A stretch of 64,000 nucleotides of DNA. It comes from Aplidium turbinatum. Taxonomy: Eukaryota > Chordata > Ascidiacea > Aplousobranchia > Polyclinidae. A program made the translations under genes and the position numbers. The stretch covers positions 13,533,197 to 13,597,196 of the forward strand of contig OU964929.1 in NCBI GenBank assembly GCA_918807975.1. The letters run 5' to 3'. Positions 21,905-34,500 of the stretch are shown in pieces. Every line of letters begins with the position of its first letter. The first letter of the stretch is position 1. The notes below the pieces were generated by a model. The model ran no database searches, was not told where the DNA came from, and saw nothing but the letters and a program-made list of their open reading frames with translations.

Positions 21905-22641
21905 TATTACTACGCACTTGCGCAGGCTTCGCAATACCTGGCATGGAAAAAGGTGTCGAAACTTGTACTAAAATTAGTTCAAAGAATTGTTGAGAAGTAT
22001 CATTGCCCTTGGACAAGAGTCTTCATACGAAGCATAAGACCTCGAACGAAAACGAAGTGAAAACAGTCCAATTGAGTTTTTGTTTGCATTGCAACATTAA
22101 AGACGTCAGGCTTAGGCCCACGTAATGTAAGGCATACCACGGCGAGGCTGCAGCTTGCATGTTGCTTCACAATGCTAGAATACTTCACAATGGCATGCAG
22201 TTTGTACACGAAATGGCGACGAAAAGAAATGGTTAAAAAGGGTATTATTGTACTTAATAAAAGTAGGTTGATACTAATGATTTTTGGCATATACGACCAC
22301 TAAACGTAAAATACCACCGTGTTGCCAGAGTAGGCCTATCAATTTTCTGGTCACTGAAAAAGATTAAAAAACTGTTAAAATGTAACAAAACTGTTTATAT
22401 CTAGCTGATTAAGAAATGGTGGAAGACAACTACAATACAGTAGCTTCAGACGCCTTGTCTCAGTGAACAAGAGACATACGTAGGTGATTAGAGCAACACG
22501 TGATCGGATTAAGTCGAAACTCAGCACACGATGGATCACAGTAAGCTTTGAAACAAAATATGAAGACTTACAGCATCATCATTCTGCTGAGCTTTGTTGC
22601 AGCAAATCAAGCGGATGCATGGCTAGAGGGAACTGAATTAT
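21905..22641. other. Non-coding stretch
   Basis: No supported gene. A short plus-strand frame from 22560 begins with a signal-peptide-like MKTYSIIILLSFVAANQADA but runs into a hairpin repeat after about 30 codons and has no clear splice donor. Confidence 0.35.
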
Positions 22642-22729
22642 GGCCAACCTGCAACTCAGTCCTTTTCACATTGATTTACCGTCTGCAAGCGTTGAATCAA
22701 TGTAAAAAAGACCGATTTTCTGGCTGGGA
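22642..22729. repeat. Hairpin repeat family, copy 1
   Basis: The palindrome has the family core ACATTGATTTACCGTCTGC / GCGTTGAATCAATGTAA and outer arms CTCAGTCC / GACCGATTTTCTGGC. It is the leftmost recognised copy. Confidence 0.75.
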
Positions 22730-23101
22730 TGGTTATGAAACCAAGTGATTCCACGTTTTTTTTCGGTTGTTACTTGTTATATCATTTAGCAACCAACAAT
22801 GGATCAATGTAAAATAGATAAAATAGTTGATTTAATTGAAACAGAAAAGAATTATTACACTAGGTCAAGAAATACTTAAAGAAACTATCACACTCCGCAA
22901 AATCAAACCTCGCTGACACGCGCAATAAAACCATTGTAAAAGGTTTTCTGAAAAAAGGCTTTCCACAATATTCTAAAATTTACAAAAAAAAAAAAAAAGG
23001 AAAAAAAACGCAGCACAAAAGAAAAATTGTCAAAGAGCAATCTTACACATCGAAAAAAATCTAGGCGGGTCAAACAAATTCCTTTATTCAATCACATTGA
23101 T

Positions 23102-23169
23102 CCCCGTCAGCAAATCAGTCATTTTTTTACATTGAATCATCATAAAACTGACTGATTTCCTGGATGGGA
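23102..23169. repeat. Hairpin repeat family, copy 2
   Basis: CAGCAAATCAGTCATTTTTT pairs with ACTGACTGATTTCCTGG; the central palindrome is shortened. A partial relative (TTTTTACATAGATTCAACGT) lies at about 23310-23360. Confidence 0.6.
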
Positions 23170-23597
23170 TGGTACATTGAAAACGTCACGCTTCAAGAGT
23201 TTTCTATATTTACATTGATTCGATGTGATACGACCATCAACCAACATAAGATTAGCGTTTCAAGCTATGAAGCTGCAGGGAGAGTTGGGTGGCTGCAGGT
23301 GGCAAAGTTACCAAATCAAATGAGTCTATTTTTACATAGATTCAACGTCTGCCGAAACGTTTGAGAGCTTCCAAAAGTGTCATCTGCACTTCGCGTCAAG
23401 AAATATGTTTGACGCGTAAACGACGTATTTGGATCAGTATTGCAATGTAAAACTACCCAATGCATTAACGTACCACAGGTCGTTGTCGGTTTCATGGAGA
23501 AGCATTGACGAAATACAATAAGTAGCAAGCATGATCAGCAAGGACTTGCGTCCAAAAAAAAATGCACAAAAAGAAACCGCTGATTGTACACGAAGCG

Positions 23598-23672
23598 CCC
23601 CAGACAGCAAATCAGTTGTTTTTTTTACATTGATTCAAAATCAATGTAAATGACGACCGATTTGCTGTCTGG
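23598..23672. repeat. Hairpin repeat family, copy 3
   Basis: The ends CCCCAGACAGCAAATCAG and CCGATTTGCTGTCTGG are nearly perfect inverted repeats. The centre is TACATTGATTCAAAATCAATGTA, shorter than in most copies. It lies 190 bases downstream of the RhoGEF stop codon. Confidence 0.8.
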
Positions 23673-23862
23673 TGCGGTAGTGCCACCTTTGATGCAACGA
23701 AGCAAGATGTTGGATTGGCAAAGACTTATAAGAACACTTTTCACTTCTTTACTATTGTTACATTTTGAGATGTGAAGCCTCCCAGTCCTGCTGAGCTGGC
23801 TTCCCTTCCAATGGGTTTACATGAAATGGGGTTATGATGACGTCATCTAGCGATGATGTCAT

Positions 23863-26800
23863 TTAAAAACCAGTAGAGCGGCGAGCCGTTTTTTTGTAGG
23901 TGGCCGGGTCGGGAGAAATGTCGTCACTGGCTCCTACGTCATCAGGGCAGCTGCGATGTGACGTACGAATGAAGGCAACATCTCGCGCTAGTGATGTCAT
24001 GAAAAAAGTGCTCGCGTCCGATGACGTCATAGTTGTATGGGCATGGTCATCATCTGAAATAAGTCATCATCAATTTTCAAAATTGTATCAACAAAACTCG
24101 GGTCATGCTGATTGTGAAAGGAAACAAAAACCAAGAAATATTCTTGCACGCAGATTCAGGAAAAAAGTAGATCATAAACCCTCAATCAATATCACGCATA
24201 CGTCAAGTCACTGTCAAAATACACGTTTCATGATTGAAAGGGCATATCCGCCAAAGTTACGGCCACACACGAACAAAAAGATCGTCGTGGCTTTGCAGGA
24301 ATGCAAACCAAGAGTCGAGCAGGCAACATCGCATATATTCAAGCTAACTACTTTGTAAATGAAGAAATGACAAGAACAAGCTACGCTGGTTCAACCCCGG
24401 GCCAGTTCACGTGAGCAGCGCACTTAAAGGAAAGCTCTCTACTCAGCGACAGTAAGTAGACGAGTAGTTCGTGGGTAATAAACTTCAACTTCAGGAAATT
24501 TCTTCAAATCATCATCCTCTTTGTCTCCAGTGAGCAAGTCAGTGCTTTTTTACATTGATCCCACGTATCTAAACGTTACATCAATGTAAGAAAGTACAAA
24601 ATTAGGTTGTTGATGAAAAGCTGTCAGATTCAAACAGGAATAGAGGTTGATCCAGTCCTATGCTCATTAAGCATTTCTTTAAATCAGTCAATATAATCGT
24701 TAAATTAAAACTTGGGTTAAACATGATTCAAACGTATCAATTAATCATGATTTTAACAAAACCGGGTCCATTGCAACCGGTGTTAGTAAAAATTAGAACA
24801 ACAAGACCAAGTTTTAGAACCACTATCTGAATTCTGGACAACCCAAATTGCAAAATCGGTCATATGTACATTGATTCAACGTCTGCGGACATTAAATCAA
24901 TGTAAACATGACGGGTTTTGCTGTCTGGAAACAAGCCAACACGAACAGGTCAAGCGCAGGCAAATTTCACTCGCGACCAAGTACGAATCAAAATCGAGGT
25001 TAGATATTGAAATTGAATAATTGAAATGAAGCTTGAATTACTTTGATACGCCATCAGCATTCTAGTCACCTTGAACATCAGCTTCATATGCAGGTGGAGG
25101 GTGATCATTCTATGAAGGAAAATAAAACGCAAATCAAAGAAAAAGAAAACGAGCAAAACAAAACAAACCTTGCCACGCAATGAAATAAAATAAGTTTTTT
25201 TTATTTCAAAAGGATGCGATTTTGCAGCAATATAAAATACAAAGAGTTTGCTCTGGCCTCAACTCAACACTGCGCAGTAGCACAGTGAGCATGTGCGGTT
25301 TGCAAAACACATCGGCGTAGCTTTTACCATAGACTTCCAACCATGCAATGCAAGAGTAGTCGACTGACCATGATAGTTGATAGGATTCAAAACCATCGCG
25401 GTATGGATGAGATCGACCGACCCGGACAGCAAAATCTGTCACTTTTACATTGATTCAACGTCTGCAGACGTTGAATCAATGCAAAAATGACAGATTTTGC
25501 TGTCTGGGGGAGACAAAACAGTTGTCTGCTGTTAGTTTCTTCCCATGGCCGAGTGTCGTATACCGAGATGCAGTTTTGTACACATAAAAAAACGTAATGA
25601 TAACAATGAAATAAAATAAAAAATAACTTCTTTGAATAATGCCAAGCATTCATTCCATTCAATGTTTTGTAAACTCAAATATGACAGGCTAACAATCCAA
25701 TGCCACACCACTACCCAGACAGCAAATCAGTCGTTGTTTACGTTGATTCAACGACTGAATTGCAGTCTGGGTCAGGCACGGTCGCCAAGAAAGCTGCCAT
25801 ACCTCCATTTTCAGCAACTCTTCGCGTAGTTGTAAATTTTCCGCACGGAGGCGCTGTCGATCGGACTCGGATTCTTCGGTGACGTGCTGAAAAGTGCAAC
25901 GGCGTATTGGTCATCAAAATTTTGTACGTAGAACTTCCACTTTGCGAAAACTAGATAGATGATTACCTTTACAAGAACAATTGAGACATCTATTCACACA
26001 AAATACCAACAGGCAAATGTAGAAACGCGGGTTCTGCATCACCCCGGTCATTTGACTATGAAAAAAGGTAAATGTGGTTCCATGCTCAACTAGTGAACTT
26101 TGGAAAGTAAAAAGATATGGTTCTGATCACACTAGGTCAGTTTAAGCCAGGTGTCGAACCGGGTTTGCATTATTGAAAAGCGAACACCTTATCCGTTGCG
26201 CCATCCCACCAACTGACTATAGTACAATGTGTTTCAGATCAATAAGTAATAATACACTACTGTATAATGTGCAGTTGTACACGGTTGACAAAAGAAAAGA
26301 AAAAAATCATTTCAAAAACTTAAGTTTTCGGGTAGGTTTAGCTTACCATCAACTGAGTGAGTTGCGTTTGTAAGCTGATGACGATATCCATCATTCTGTT
26401 AATGGGGACGATGCCAGCGTTGGCGCACAGGTCTATCCCCGAGTGTGGTCGGGACTTTGAAGCTTCGCTCGCACTGTCATCCGGTACCACCAGAGTGCTT
26501 ACTGATTCTTTGTTCTTGGGTTGATTGTCTGCTTGTTCGACGTCATCATCGACGGCAGATTCAACGGTGTCGAAAAATTGTTCGCCTTCGCTGGCTTCAG
26601 CAGTGCCGTCATCGGTTTGCTGCTTCGTCGGTGACATTTCGCCTTCGGAAAAGTTCGGATCCGATTCGCTGAGCGGCAGGTCGGAAACTGAATTTAAAGT
26701 GGTCGCTGTTTCTTCGAATGGTGACGTTGGTACGTCGCTGGACGTTGATTGGTGGTGGGGATGCGTGACAGGAACCGCCCATTTTTCAGATGGGTTGGTC

Positions 26801-28597
26801 ATTCCATTGTCGCTCTGGTAACCGGTTTCGGTTAGTTCAACGGAAAGCCGGTTGGAACCGGATTGATCCGGTGATGATCCAGTGCGGCCTTTTAAAAAGG
26901 TGTTTTCAGGAGTGGCACAATCGTTCAACAACACAGTCAGCTTGTCAACTGAAAATGCATGAAATGCATTAAATAAACCATACAAATGCAAAATCCCAAG
27001 CTATGTTTAAAGAAGTTTAAAGAATTATCGTTTCAGAAAAGTCTAAATTTTATTGCAAAACTGTCACGCAGAGAAGATGCAATTATAATAGGCTGCTAGA
27101 TGAAACAAAACTAGGAATTCCTGAAAAAAGAAAAAAACGTATGTTGGCAATAACACGCTGAATCACGCGGTTACAACGCTTCTCAGATGCAAATAAACGT
27201 AGCAAACAAATTAACTGAAATAGTAGCAGGACACATATAGGTTAGAGATTATAGACAAACGTCATGGCGAGACGTGCACCCTCGCTTCAAATATCCAAAC
27301 CATCAACTTACCACAAACGATAGAGTGTTTTATGAGGATATTTGGTTCTGGCTCTGTGTCGGCAGCTGACATGTCGAGGATAGCTTCCATCTCTTGCTCG
27401 TCCAAACCGGACATCTCCGCCAGATATTTGCATTTTGCAGCAAGAGCTTCACTTATTTCCTGTGACAAGTTGACAGTGAAGCACAATTTTCGATCCAAGA
27501 AACTAACAACTGTGCCATTGAATCCAAGAAAGATTCTCAGCTGTCTTTGACCAAAGGCAAGAATCTAATTAGAAAAGTTCTGGAGTCTAGACAATCAGTA
27601 GAGAGTAAAAGATTGATTGAAAGTTTACTACGTAGCTTTGAACCACTGATGCAACGTTGATCACTGAGGTTGACAGTGACTGCTTTGAGTTGATGTAGCC
27701 CGTTCGCGTGTCCATGTCGGATATTCTGCAATCTGCAGGCTTTAAAACTGTCATGGAGGTTGATCGTCGTTTTCAATTTCTTAAAATCGCTTAACATTAA
27801 CAACGGATAAAAAAGAATCTTTTCAAACCTTGTGAGTAGCTTGGATTTTGTCGAGGAGCAAACCGTTGGAATCAGAATACGGTAAAGTAGATGAGGGAGA
27901 GGGGGAAAACTCATCCACACTCGAGCTTGTCTGCAATTGAATTCAAAGACGTGACATACATGTTCGAACAGCTGAGGTCACCAAAGTAGACTGATTTTCT
28001 GCCTGGAAGACTACAGTAATTCCTGCTTATTAGGCCAAATTTAGTCCGGTCCGGAGTTACTGAATGTATAGAAGCAGACAATCGCCCCCGCTTAATAAGT
28101 CCAAAATCAATCGGTCCCGAGTTGGGCTTAATAAGCAGGGACGACTGTACTTTCAATCACGATCATCTAAAGCCTCACTTGTATGGCGTGCATGTGGATG
28201 TCGCTTCCTCGTCCAACAATTTCTCCTGCCGGGATTTGCTTCTCAAAGCTTCAAACAAAATACGTTTGTTAGATAATTTGCTTTTTTGCTAATAAGATGA
28301 CTGGCGGTCGGTGATTCGGACAAAAGGAGAAAAAAAGAAGCTAATCTTCGCGTACAACCTTTAAGCTTGCTATGAAGACTTGTCGAAACAGTCACGCTTG
28401 CTGTGGATGGCCGTCGAACATAGATCACATGATCCCGCCAGCGGCAAATAACGACATCACAACATTTAGGTTCGTAAATTTAACGTTAAAAACGACAAAT
28501 GTACTCACTCCTCGTCTGATTGTGCATCATTATCACTTCTAGGTGGATTTGGAATGACAATAGCTTTCCTGCGGGAGCTGAGTGGAGCTAGGGATTC
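23863..28597 (-). CDS. RhoGEF C-terminal tail, nine exons with coiled coil
   Basis: Exons, 5' to 3': 28509-28597, 28179-28248, 27864-27930, 27632-27732, 27312-27459, 26347-26948, 25803-25886, 25070-25109 and 23863-24053 (stop TAA at 23863-23865). Each has AG and GT borders and the phases agree. The tail includes a helical piece (EISEALAAKCKYLAEMSGLD), a 200-residue acidic Ser/Thr-rich stretch, and a coiled coil spread over two exons (INRMMDIVISLQTQLTQLM + ESDRQRLRAENLQLREEL). The last exon reads DDHAHTTMTSSDAS and ends YKKTARRSTGF. In ARHGEF11/12 the C-terminus mediates self-association and negative control; that role is inferred here. If the donor at 26346 is skipped, translation stops two codons later (VS stop), which would remove the coiled-coil end. 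Confidence 0.8.
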
Positions 28598-31500
28598 CTA
28601 AACAAATCGAAGGGAAAGTGAGACGTCTGGCACGCTAGTTTAAGTATTGTACAACAGACACATAAGTTGCCACGCGTAGGAGTTTTTTGTAAGAGATACT
28701 TCAGTAAAATAACCCGCCTTAAGTTTTGTTGGTATTTTAACCAGAGTTGACAGATGCCTAGTTAGCAAACCAGTCCTTTTTACGCTGATTCAACGTCTGC
28801 AGACGCTGAATCTATGTAAAAAGATGTGGATCGCTGGTGTTGTACTTTCGTCGTTTTAACGTGGTCTGTGGACTTCAATTCACATAACTTGCCTTCTTTT
28901 TGGAGGTTTCAGTGATCAATTCCATCCATTGTTTCTTAGCTAAAATCGACGAGGCTGCAAACTCGTACATTTGTGGTCCAGTGTCTGAAGTCGACATAAC
29001 GAAGAACGCTTTCTTGTCTAATGGAGCAAATGAAAAGTTTAAAACGTTGGGACAACATTTAACTGTTTATTTCCAGTAAATAAAGTGTCCAAGGCAAAAG
29101 TAGTAGGTGCAGTAAAAGACATACTGTACCAGCGCGACAATGAACATAGAAAGGCTGAAAAAATTGCCAGGTTTTTACTGAAGATTAGAAAACGCAGCAA
29201 CGCACAATCTACGTTATATAAACTTACCCGTCGCTACATTCCTTATCAGGAGGTTGTTCATGCTCAGAAAGGGGGCGTGCGATCCCCCGCTTGACTTGTC
29301 CCCTTGGGTACCGTAACATTTCAAGACATATTTGTCATCTTGCTTCTGGAGTAACACCAGCACATCGTTGTATAGGATGCAGTGGAGACCTGGAGAAATG
29401 AGAGATAGAGACGATCTGTCAAGGTGTACGATAGACAAAGTTATTGTATTTAAGTTTTACTTCACTAAATTATTGATTTAACAGATCGTAGTGAGAATTT
29501 CATATGAGCATGAGTATATTCAGAATATGTTTCAAGTCTCGCATAAGTCAAGCGTTTATGATAGGTGTAAAGCAGACTTTTTGCACTTTCTGGTTTGTTG
29601 TAACGACCAGACATACCTGTACTGGTGAGTGTATTAGTCCTGGTAACCAAATGGTGGCAGTGGGATCAATGCAAAACAAATACAAGCAAACAAAACAACA
29701 CTGAAACACAACTGTCGTCCAGCTGAACACAATCGTCAAATCCCATTTCTCACCTAGCTGCTTGCGCTTATCCATCTGTCCTATCCTGAACGTGAGTGGT
29801 CCTTGTAAGATACTTGGTCGCTCCGTTAAATCGATGTGCTGCAAAAATAAACGCATGACAGCGTTACCAAACGTTGATACACCGTTTGTACGGGTGCAGT
29901 ACCAGCAGTGGATTGAACAATCCTTTCTTACCTTGAACTCCTTTGTGACCGAACTGGGATGCTTAAGCTTAAGAATGGGATCGCGATCCAGATTCTGTTG
30001 GATTTCAATGATTTTCTGAAATAAAACAACCGGTTTTTGCACAAGCTGTAAATTTTGAATTGACCAGCGGCATCTAGAACGATAGTCGTCATCGTACAAT
30101 GAAGACTATGAGTGAGACACATGCTATTATCAACTGGTCTTACCCAGACATCAAAATCTGTCATTTTTAATGACCGAACTGACTGGCCCACTCGAGAAAT
30201 GTGGGTCATGAACATTTATAATGTTACTTCTTTGGAGAAAGCTTTATAACTCGAGTGGAATCCAAATTAGAAGATGTCGATTAATTTCAATGGTTTTGTT
30301 GCCGCATTTCTATGGAAAGTTTGAAGAGTTATCGAAAAAAGGTAGGCCCATTATATTCATTACACATGCAGAAAGTTTTGAAAGATGGCTTCAATGACAA
30401 AACTGTTGTAACGGAAGTCAATAATGAAAGTAGCGCAAACCTGTCGGTCTTCTGCCTCTTTAACAGCTTGATTGACAAAGGCGAGAATGTCCCTGCACGA
30501 TTTGCAAGCTTTCTTCACCTTTTCAATTTCGGCTTCTTGTTTTTCTGATAAAAGCAATAAGTGTCTTACAATGGGAAATTGAAAACTACATAGAATTTTC
30601 TCAAAATTTCATCGTTTTTTTTTTTCTTAAAAAAGCTTGGTGAACCTTGCAATCAAAACGGAAACTGATTTAAAAACAACCCATACCATCCCATACACCA
30701 AATCAGTCATGTTTTACATTGATTCAACGTATGTAAACGATTGTAAAAGATGAGTGATTTGCTGTCTGGGAAGCGACAACTTTACAAATACAAACTAAAC
30801 GTCACAAGCAAACCGAACAGCACGGAGGTCACGTGACGTGCTTTAGCAGACGACATGCAATCCTGCTTAAAATCTAAACTACTTCCTAATTTTCAAAAAC
30901 AAGACTTAGAAAAGGAAGCCGAGCGTTATCGACAAGACTATCTTTGAACTTTTATCAACCGTTAGTGGAAGCTCCAAAAAAAAAGATGGCGACGAAATGC
31001 CATTGGAGGACATTAGCTACTTATGATTGGTTTTCCATTACATCACAAGAGAAGTAACGAAAGGGAATATCTTTCAATGGTTTTGTCACATTACTTGACA
31101 GCACACGACTTACTTTTTGTGTTCTTAACAATGTTCTCCAACAGAAGCGGATATTTTGTGAGCCGCTGAAACTCCATCGGCACGAAGTCTTTGAGATGCA
31201 GCTTCCGACAAACCTGGTGCCGCTGCACAGCCTGTGACGTCATAATGATAAAATGTGTTTTTATGAACTATAGCGTCAACATGTGTTGCCATAAACGTTT
31301 TAGTAAGCAGACAGCGTAAGGCAAGCCAGAAGAAGCCGAGTAACCCTGCTGTACATTATTGCTTTGCTGAGTGGTCGACCACTTGACCAGTCAGGACTTG
31401 ATTACAAAGCTGCAATGGAAAAACCTCTCCAGAGAAACTTGGCGCTTCATTGCCTCCAAACCTCGACGAGAGAAAGGAATTTTATGATGGTGAGTGGGGA

Positions 31501-34500
31501 TGAGCAGTAATAGAATTTGGTATTATTTTTAAAGGATTTTAACAAGACCTGACAGGGAATCGAGTCCACGTTGACCGAATTGGAGGCACATTTTTTTGAC
31601 AGTCAAACATTCCAAACTTTAGCCTATACCAAGCGTTAAATGCAAAGACAAGAATTTTTTAAGCGGCCGATTAAGCTGATAGTCTGATTAGTAGTACCAA
31701 GGATTACTTTGTAGCAAGTTTATCTGCGAATCGGCGATTTAAATCAGCAGAATATAGTTGAGAAGGAGCAATCTTCTTGGCGTCAGCGCTACCTGACTAC
31801 TGACTATAGAACAGCGAGCATTGCGTTCTGTAGTTAGTAGTCCTAAGTAAGGATTTAACTAAGTGGCAAAACAGCGGTCGAGAACTATGTGGCATGAATT
31901 AGTGGTGCGACACTGATGAGCCAAATCCCATGGGCGAAACACGTGTCTATCGCTGTCAATTCTTGCTACACTCGACTGCCGAGAAATACAATATGGTTAA
32001 TTAATCAGAAAAAAAGTTTGCTCGTTAGTCTGCGTAATCGCCCGATTTGCTTAATCGGTGGATTATCCGATATTAACAATTCCATGATTTTTCAAAGCCA
32101 AATAAATATCACCAGGGCTGTTGAAAAGATAATTTGGGCCCAGTACCAATGAGATCTTCGGGTCCCAAATTGAGACACTTCTAAGAAAATTGGGGCTATG
32201 GGGCCTAAATCATCCTGGGCCTGGGTCCAAAAGTACCCTCTGGACCCCTCTCAACGCTACTACCCATCACCAACTTCTTGCGTACGCAGTTACTTCGAAG
32301 CACACCAACCTGAAGAAATTGATTGAATTTTTGATCCTTCTTCGCTTTTTCTTTGATCAAACTGAGCACCGTAGATTGATTTCCGCAATAACTAGCACAC
32401 TCCTCTTTGAATGTAATCCCGTCTTCACCGTCAAACTGCAGGGGGAAATAACGATCATTACTGGATTGGCAGAAAGAATTACGGCTGATTTTTTTTAAAT
32501 TTTGGCGCATACGAACGCTATTCCAACAGAATAAAGTTTTTTTTTTTAAATGAAAACAATAGTTGTAAGTGAGCTAGTGACTTTAAAATGAATACAATTT
32601 GCGATCACCCTAGAGTGAGATTTTTCTGAGATCAATACTCACTCTTGAAAGTAAAATGTCTCCTATTTCTTTCACAACGTGGCCATCTTGTTCCTTTCGT
32701 TCTTGCAAGGCTCTATTCAAATCTCTGTGCAAATTCAATATCACCTTGAGATTAGGAAAGGCTTGTTGGAGCTCTTCGGAAGACAGCATGTTCTCGTTGG
32801 CTAATGGCTCGTAAAAAAGCTGAAAGATATAAAGTTTTTGAAGATGGTTGAAGCATTACTAATCTCCATCCGTGTGTATACTTAACCAGACAGCAAATCA
32901 GTCGCTTTTTATATTATTGATTCAAAGTGTGAAGACGTCGATTCTGATTCAACGCCGCTTTTTGCATGGTAATGTAAATGTAAAAACTTATCATTACAAT
33001 GTAAAAAACGACTGATTTGCTGCTGGGAAAAGTGGCTTACTCGATAAAAACAATCTAAAAACGCCCTAACGAATCTCACGAAAGTTTCACGTAGTTTCAA
33101 TTACCTTTTCAAGGATCTTTAGATCTCTGACATGGTGTTGTTCTGTGTATATCAACTCGTTGATGATTTGTTGGCGTTTGATTTCTCTCTTGTCTAAGTG
33201 GCTCGTCACGTTTTTGGGAACATTCTCCGACCAGTGCTGCTCGGACGCGTCAACGTTGATCTGAAATAGAGTTGAACGTCGAATCAACGTGATCTGGACG
33301 CAATTTTTGGAGAAAAAAAATTATTGTTTTGCTATTAAGTTTCGAGAATGTTAGGTCACGAAGCAAGTTTCTTATAAAATTTTGCCTTTGTATTTGACTT
33401 GACGATTTTATTATACCTCGTCGTCTTCAGCAAAGTTGGGTAACTGCTCAATGATTTTCCGTTCATCGACGTTCAGCGACAGAGTTGAGTCAGCCGTGGA
33501 CAAGGTGTGGTGTCGCGTCACTTGCTCCAATTCGTTGTTGGAGGAGCTGAAATCGAGTTTGAAGAGTTTAACATAATTTTTAATGGAAAAACCAGCTCCG
33601 ACTACTGCATCAGTTGATGTCGCCTTAATGAAACCGTTAGCAAGTGTATACCAATTCAAGCTGATAAAACACCTCTCTTATCAGTTGCAAAGAAACAACA
33701 TTCGTAAACGTTAAGACAATGCAAAAGGGATGATTCTTTTTCACTGGTCAAAACAACGTCGCTCAAGTTGTTAAGATGAAGTTGGCTGAGATGCATAAAA
33801 ACAAAAGTTAGTAAATTAGTTGGTCGTTAATTGATATTTACAGCTGCATGAATTTGCTGTAGAACAATTTTTTTCAGTTAAACGATGTAGAAGTAATTAG
33901 AACGTTGCATTGCGTAGAAAAAGCGTATATTTCAATGTACTTGTGCTGGAAAACAGCTTGCTCTATCGTCGTCTTATCTGGATCGCTGTGACTTTGATGC
34001 GAGTTTGAATGACGTTTTTCGTCGTCTCGACGACGTCGGAAACTCCCAGTACGTGAGGGCTTCGATCTGACGACGACAAACAAAGTGAAAATGAAGATCA
34101 ACAAAAGAGCAAAATAAAAATGAGTTTTTCTTCATTGGTTCAACAACTGAAGACGTTAAATAAAAGTAAAAAGAAAAAAATTGCTGACCGAGGGTTCAAT
34201 GAGTAGAAAAATATTATCATTTTAAAAACATGCCATTTAAGTTTTCCAGGCGTTAGATGACACGCCGTGGATGACACAAAACATGAGGATGAGATGAGCT
34301 GCGAGACCAAAAGTTCAACAACTGAAACCTTCCACTTACTTTTTCTCGACAGATAAAGTGTCGTTGTTGTCAGCTGTGCTTTCATTTTCCTGGTTCGTCG
34401 TTGAATTACCATAATTTTCAGAATCGGCAACAACCGATTCAAGTATTTGTGGTGGGGATTGAGCCGACACTAAAGACGAGAAAATAGTAGTTGTGGCTTT

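Noticed and set aside
22560-22748. Short secreted-protein-like frame (signal peptide MKTYSIIILLSFVAANQADA)
   Set aside because: The frame runs into a hairpin repeat after about 30 codons and has no splice donor or downstream exon.
23900-24358. 152-codon plus-strand open frame
   Set aside because: It overlaps the last RhoGEF exon on the other strand, whose phase and stop fit the gene; the plus-strand product has no recognisable domain.
26142-26213. Functional arginine tRNA gene
   Set aside because: Boxes A and B are present but the acceptor strands do not pair.
26445-26821. Plus-strand open frames opposite the large RhoGEF tail exon
   Set aside because: Antisense shadows of a GC-richer coding exon.
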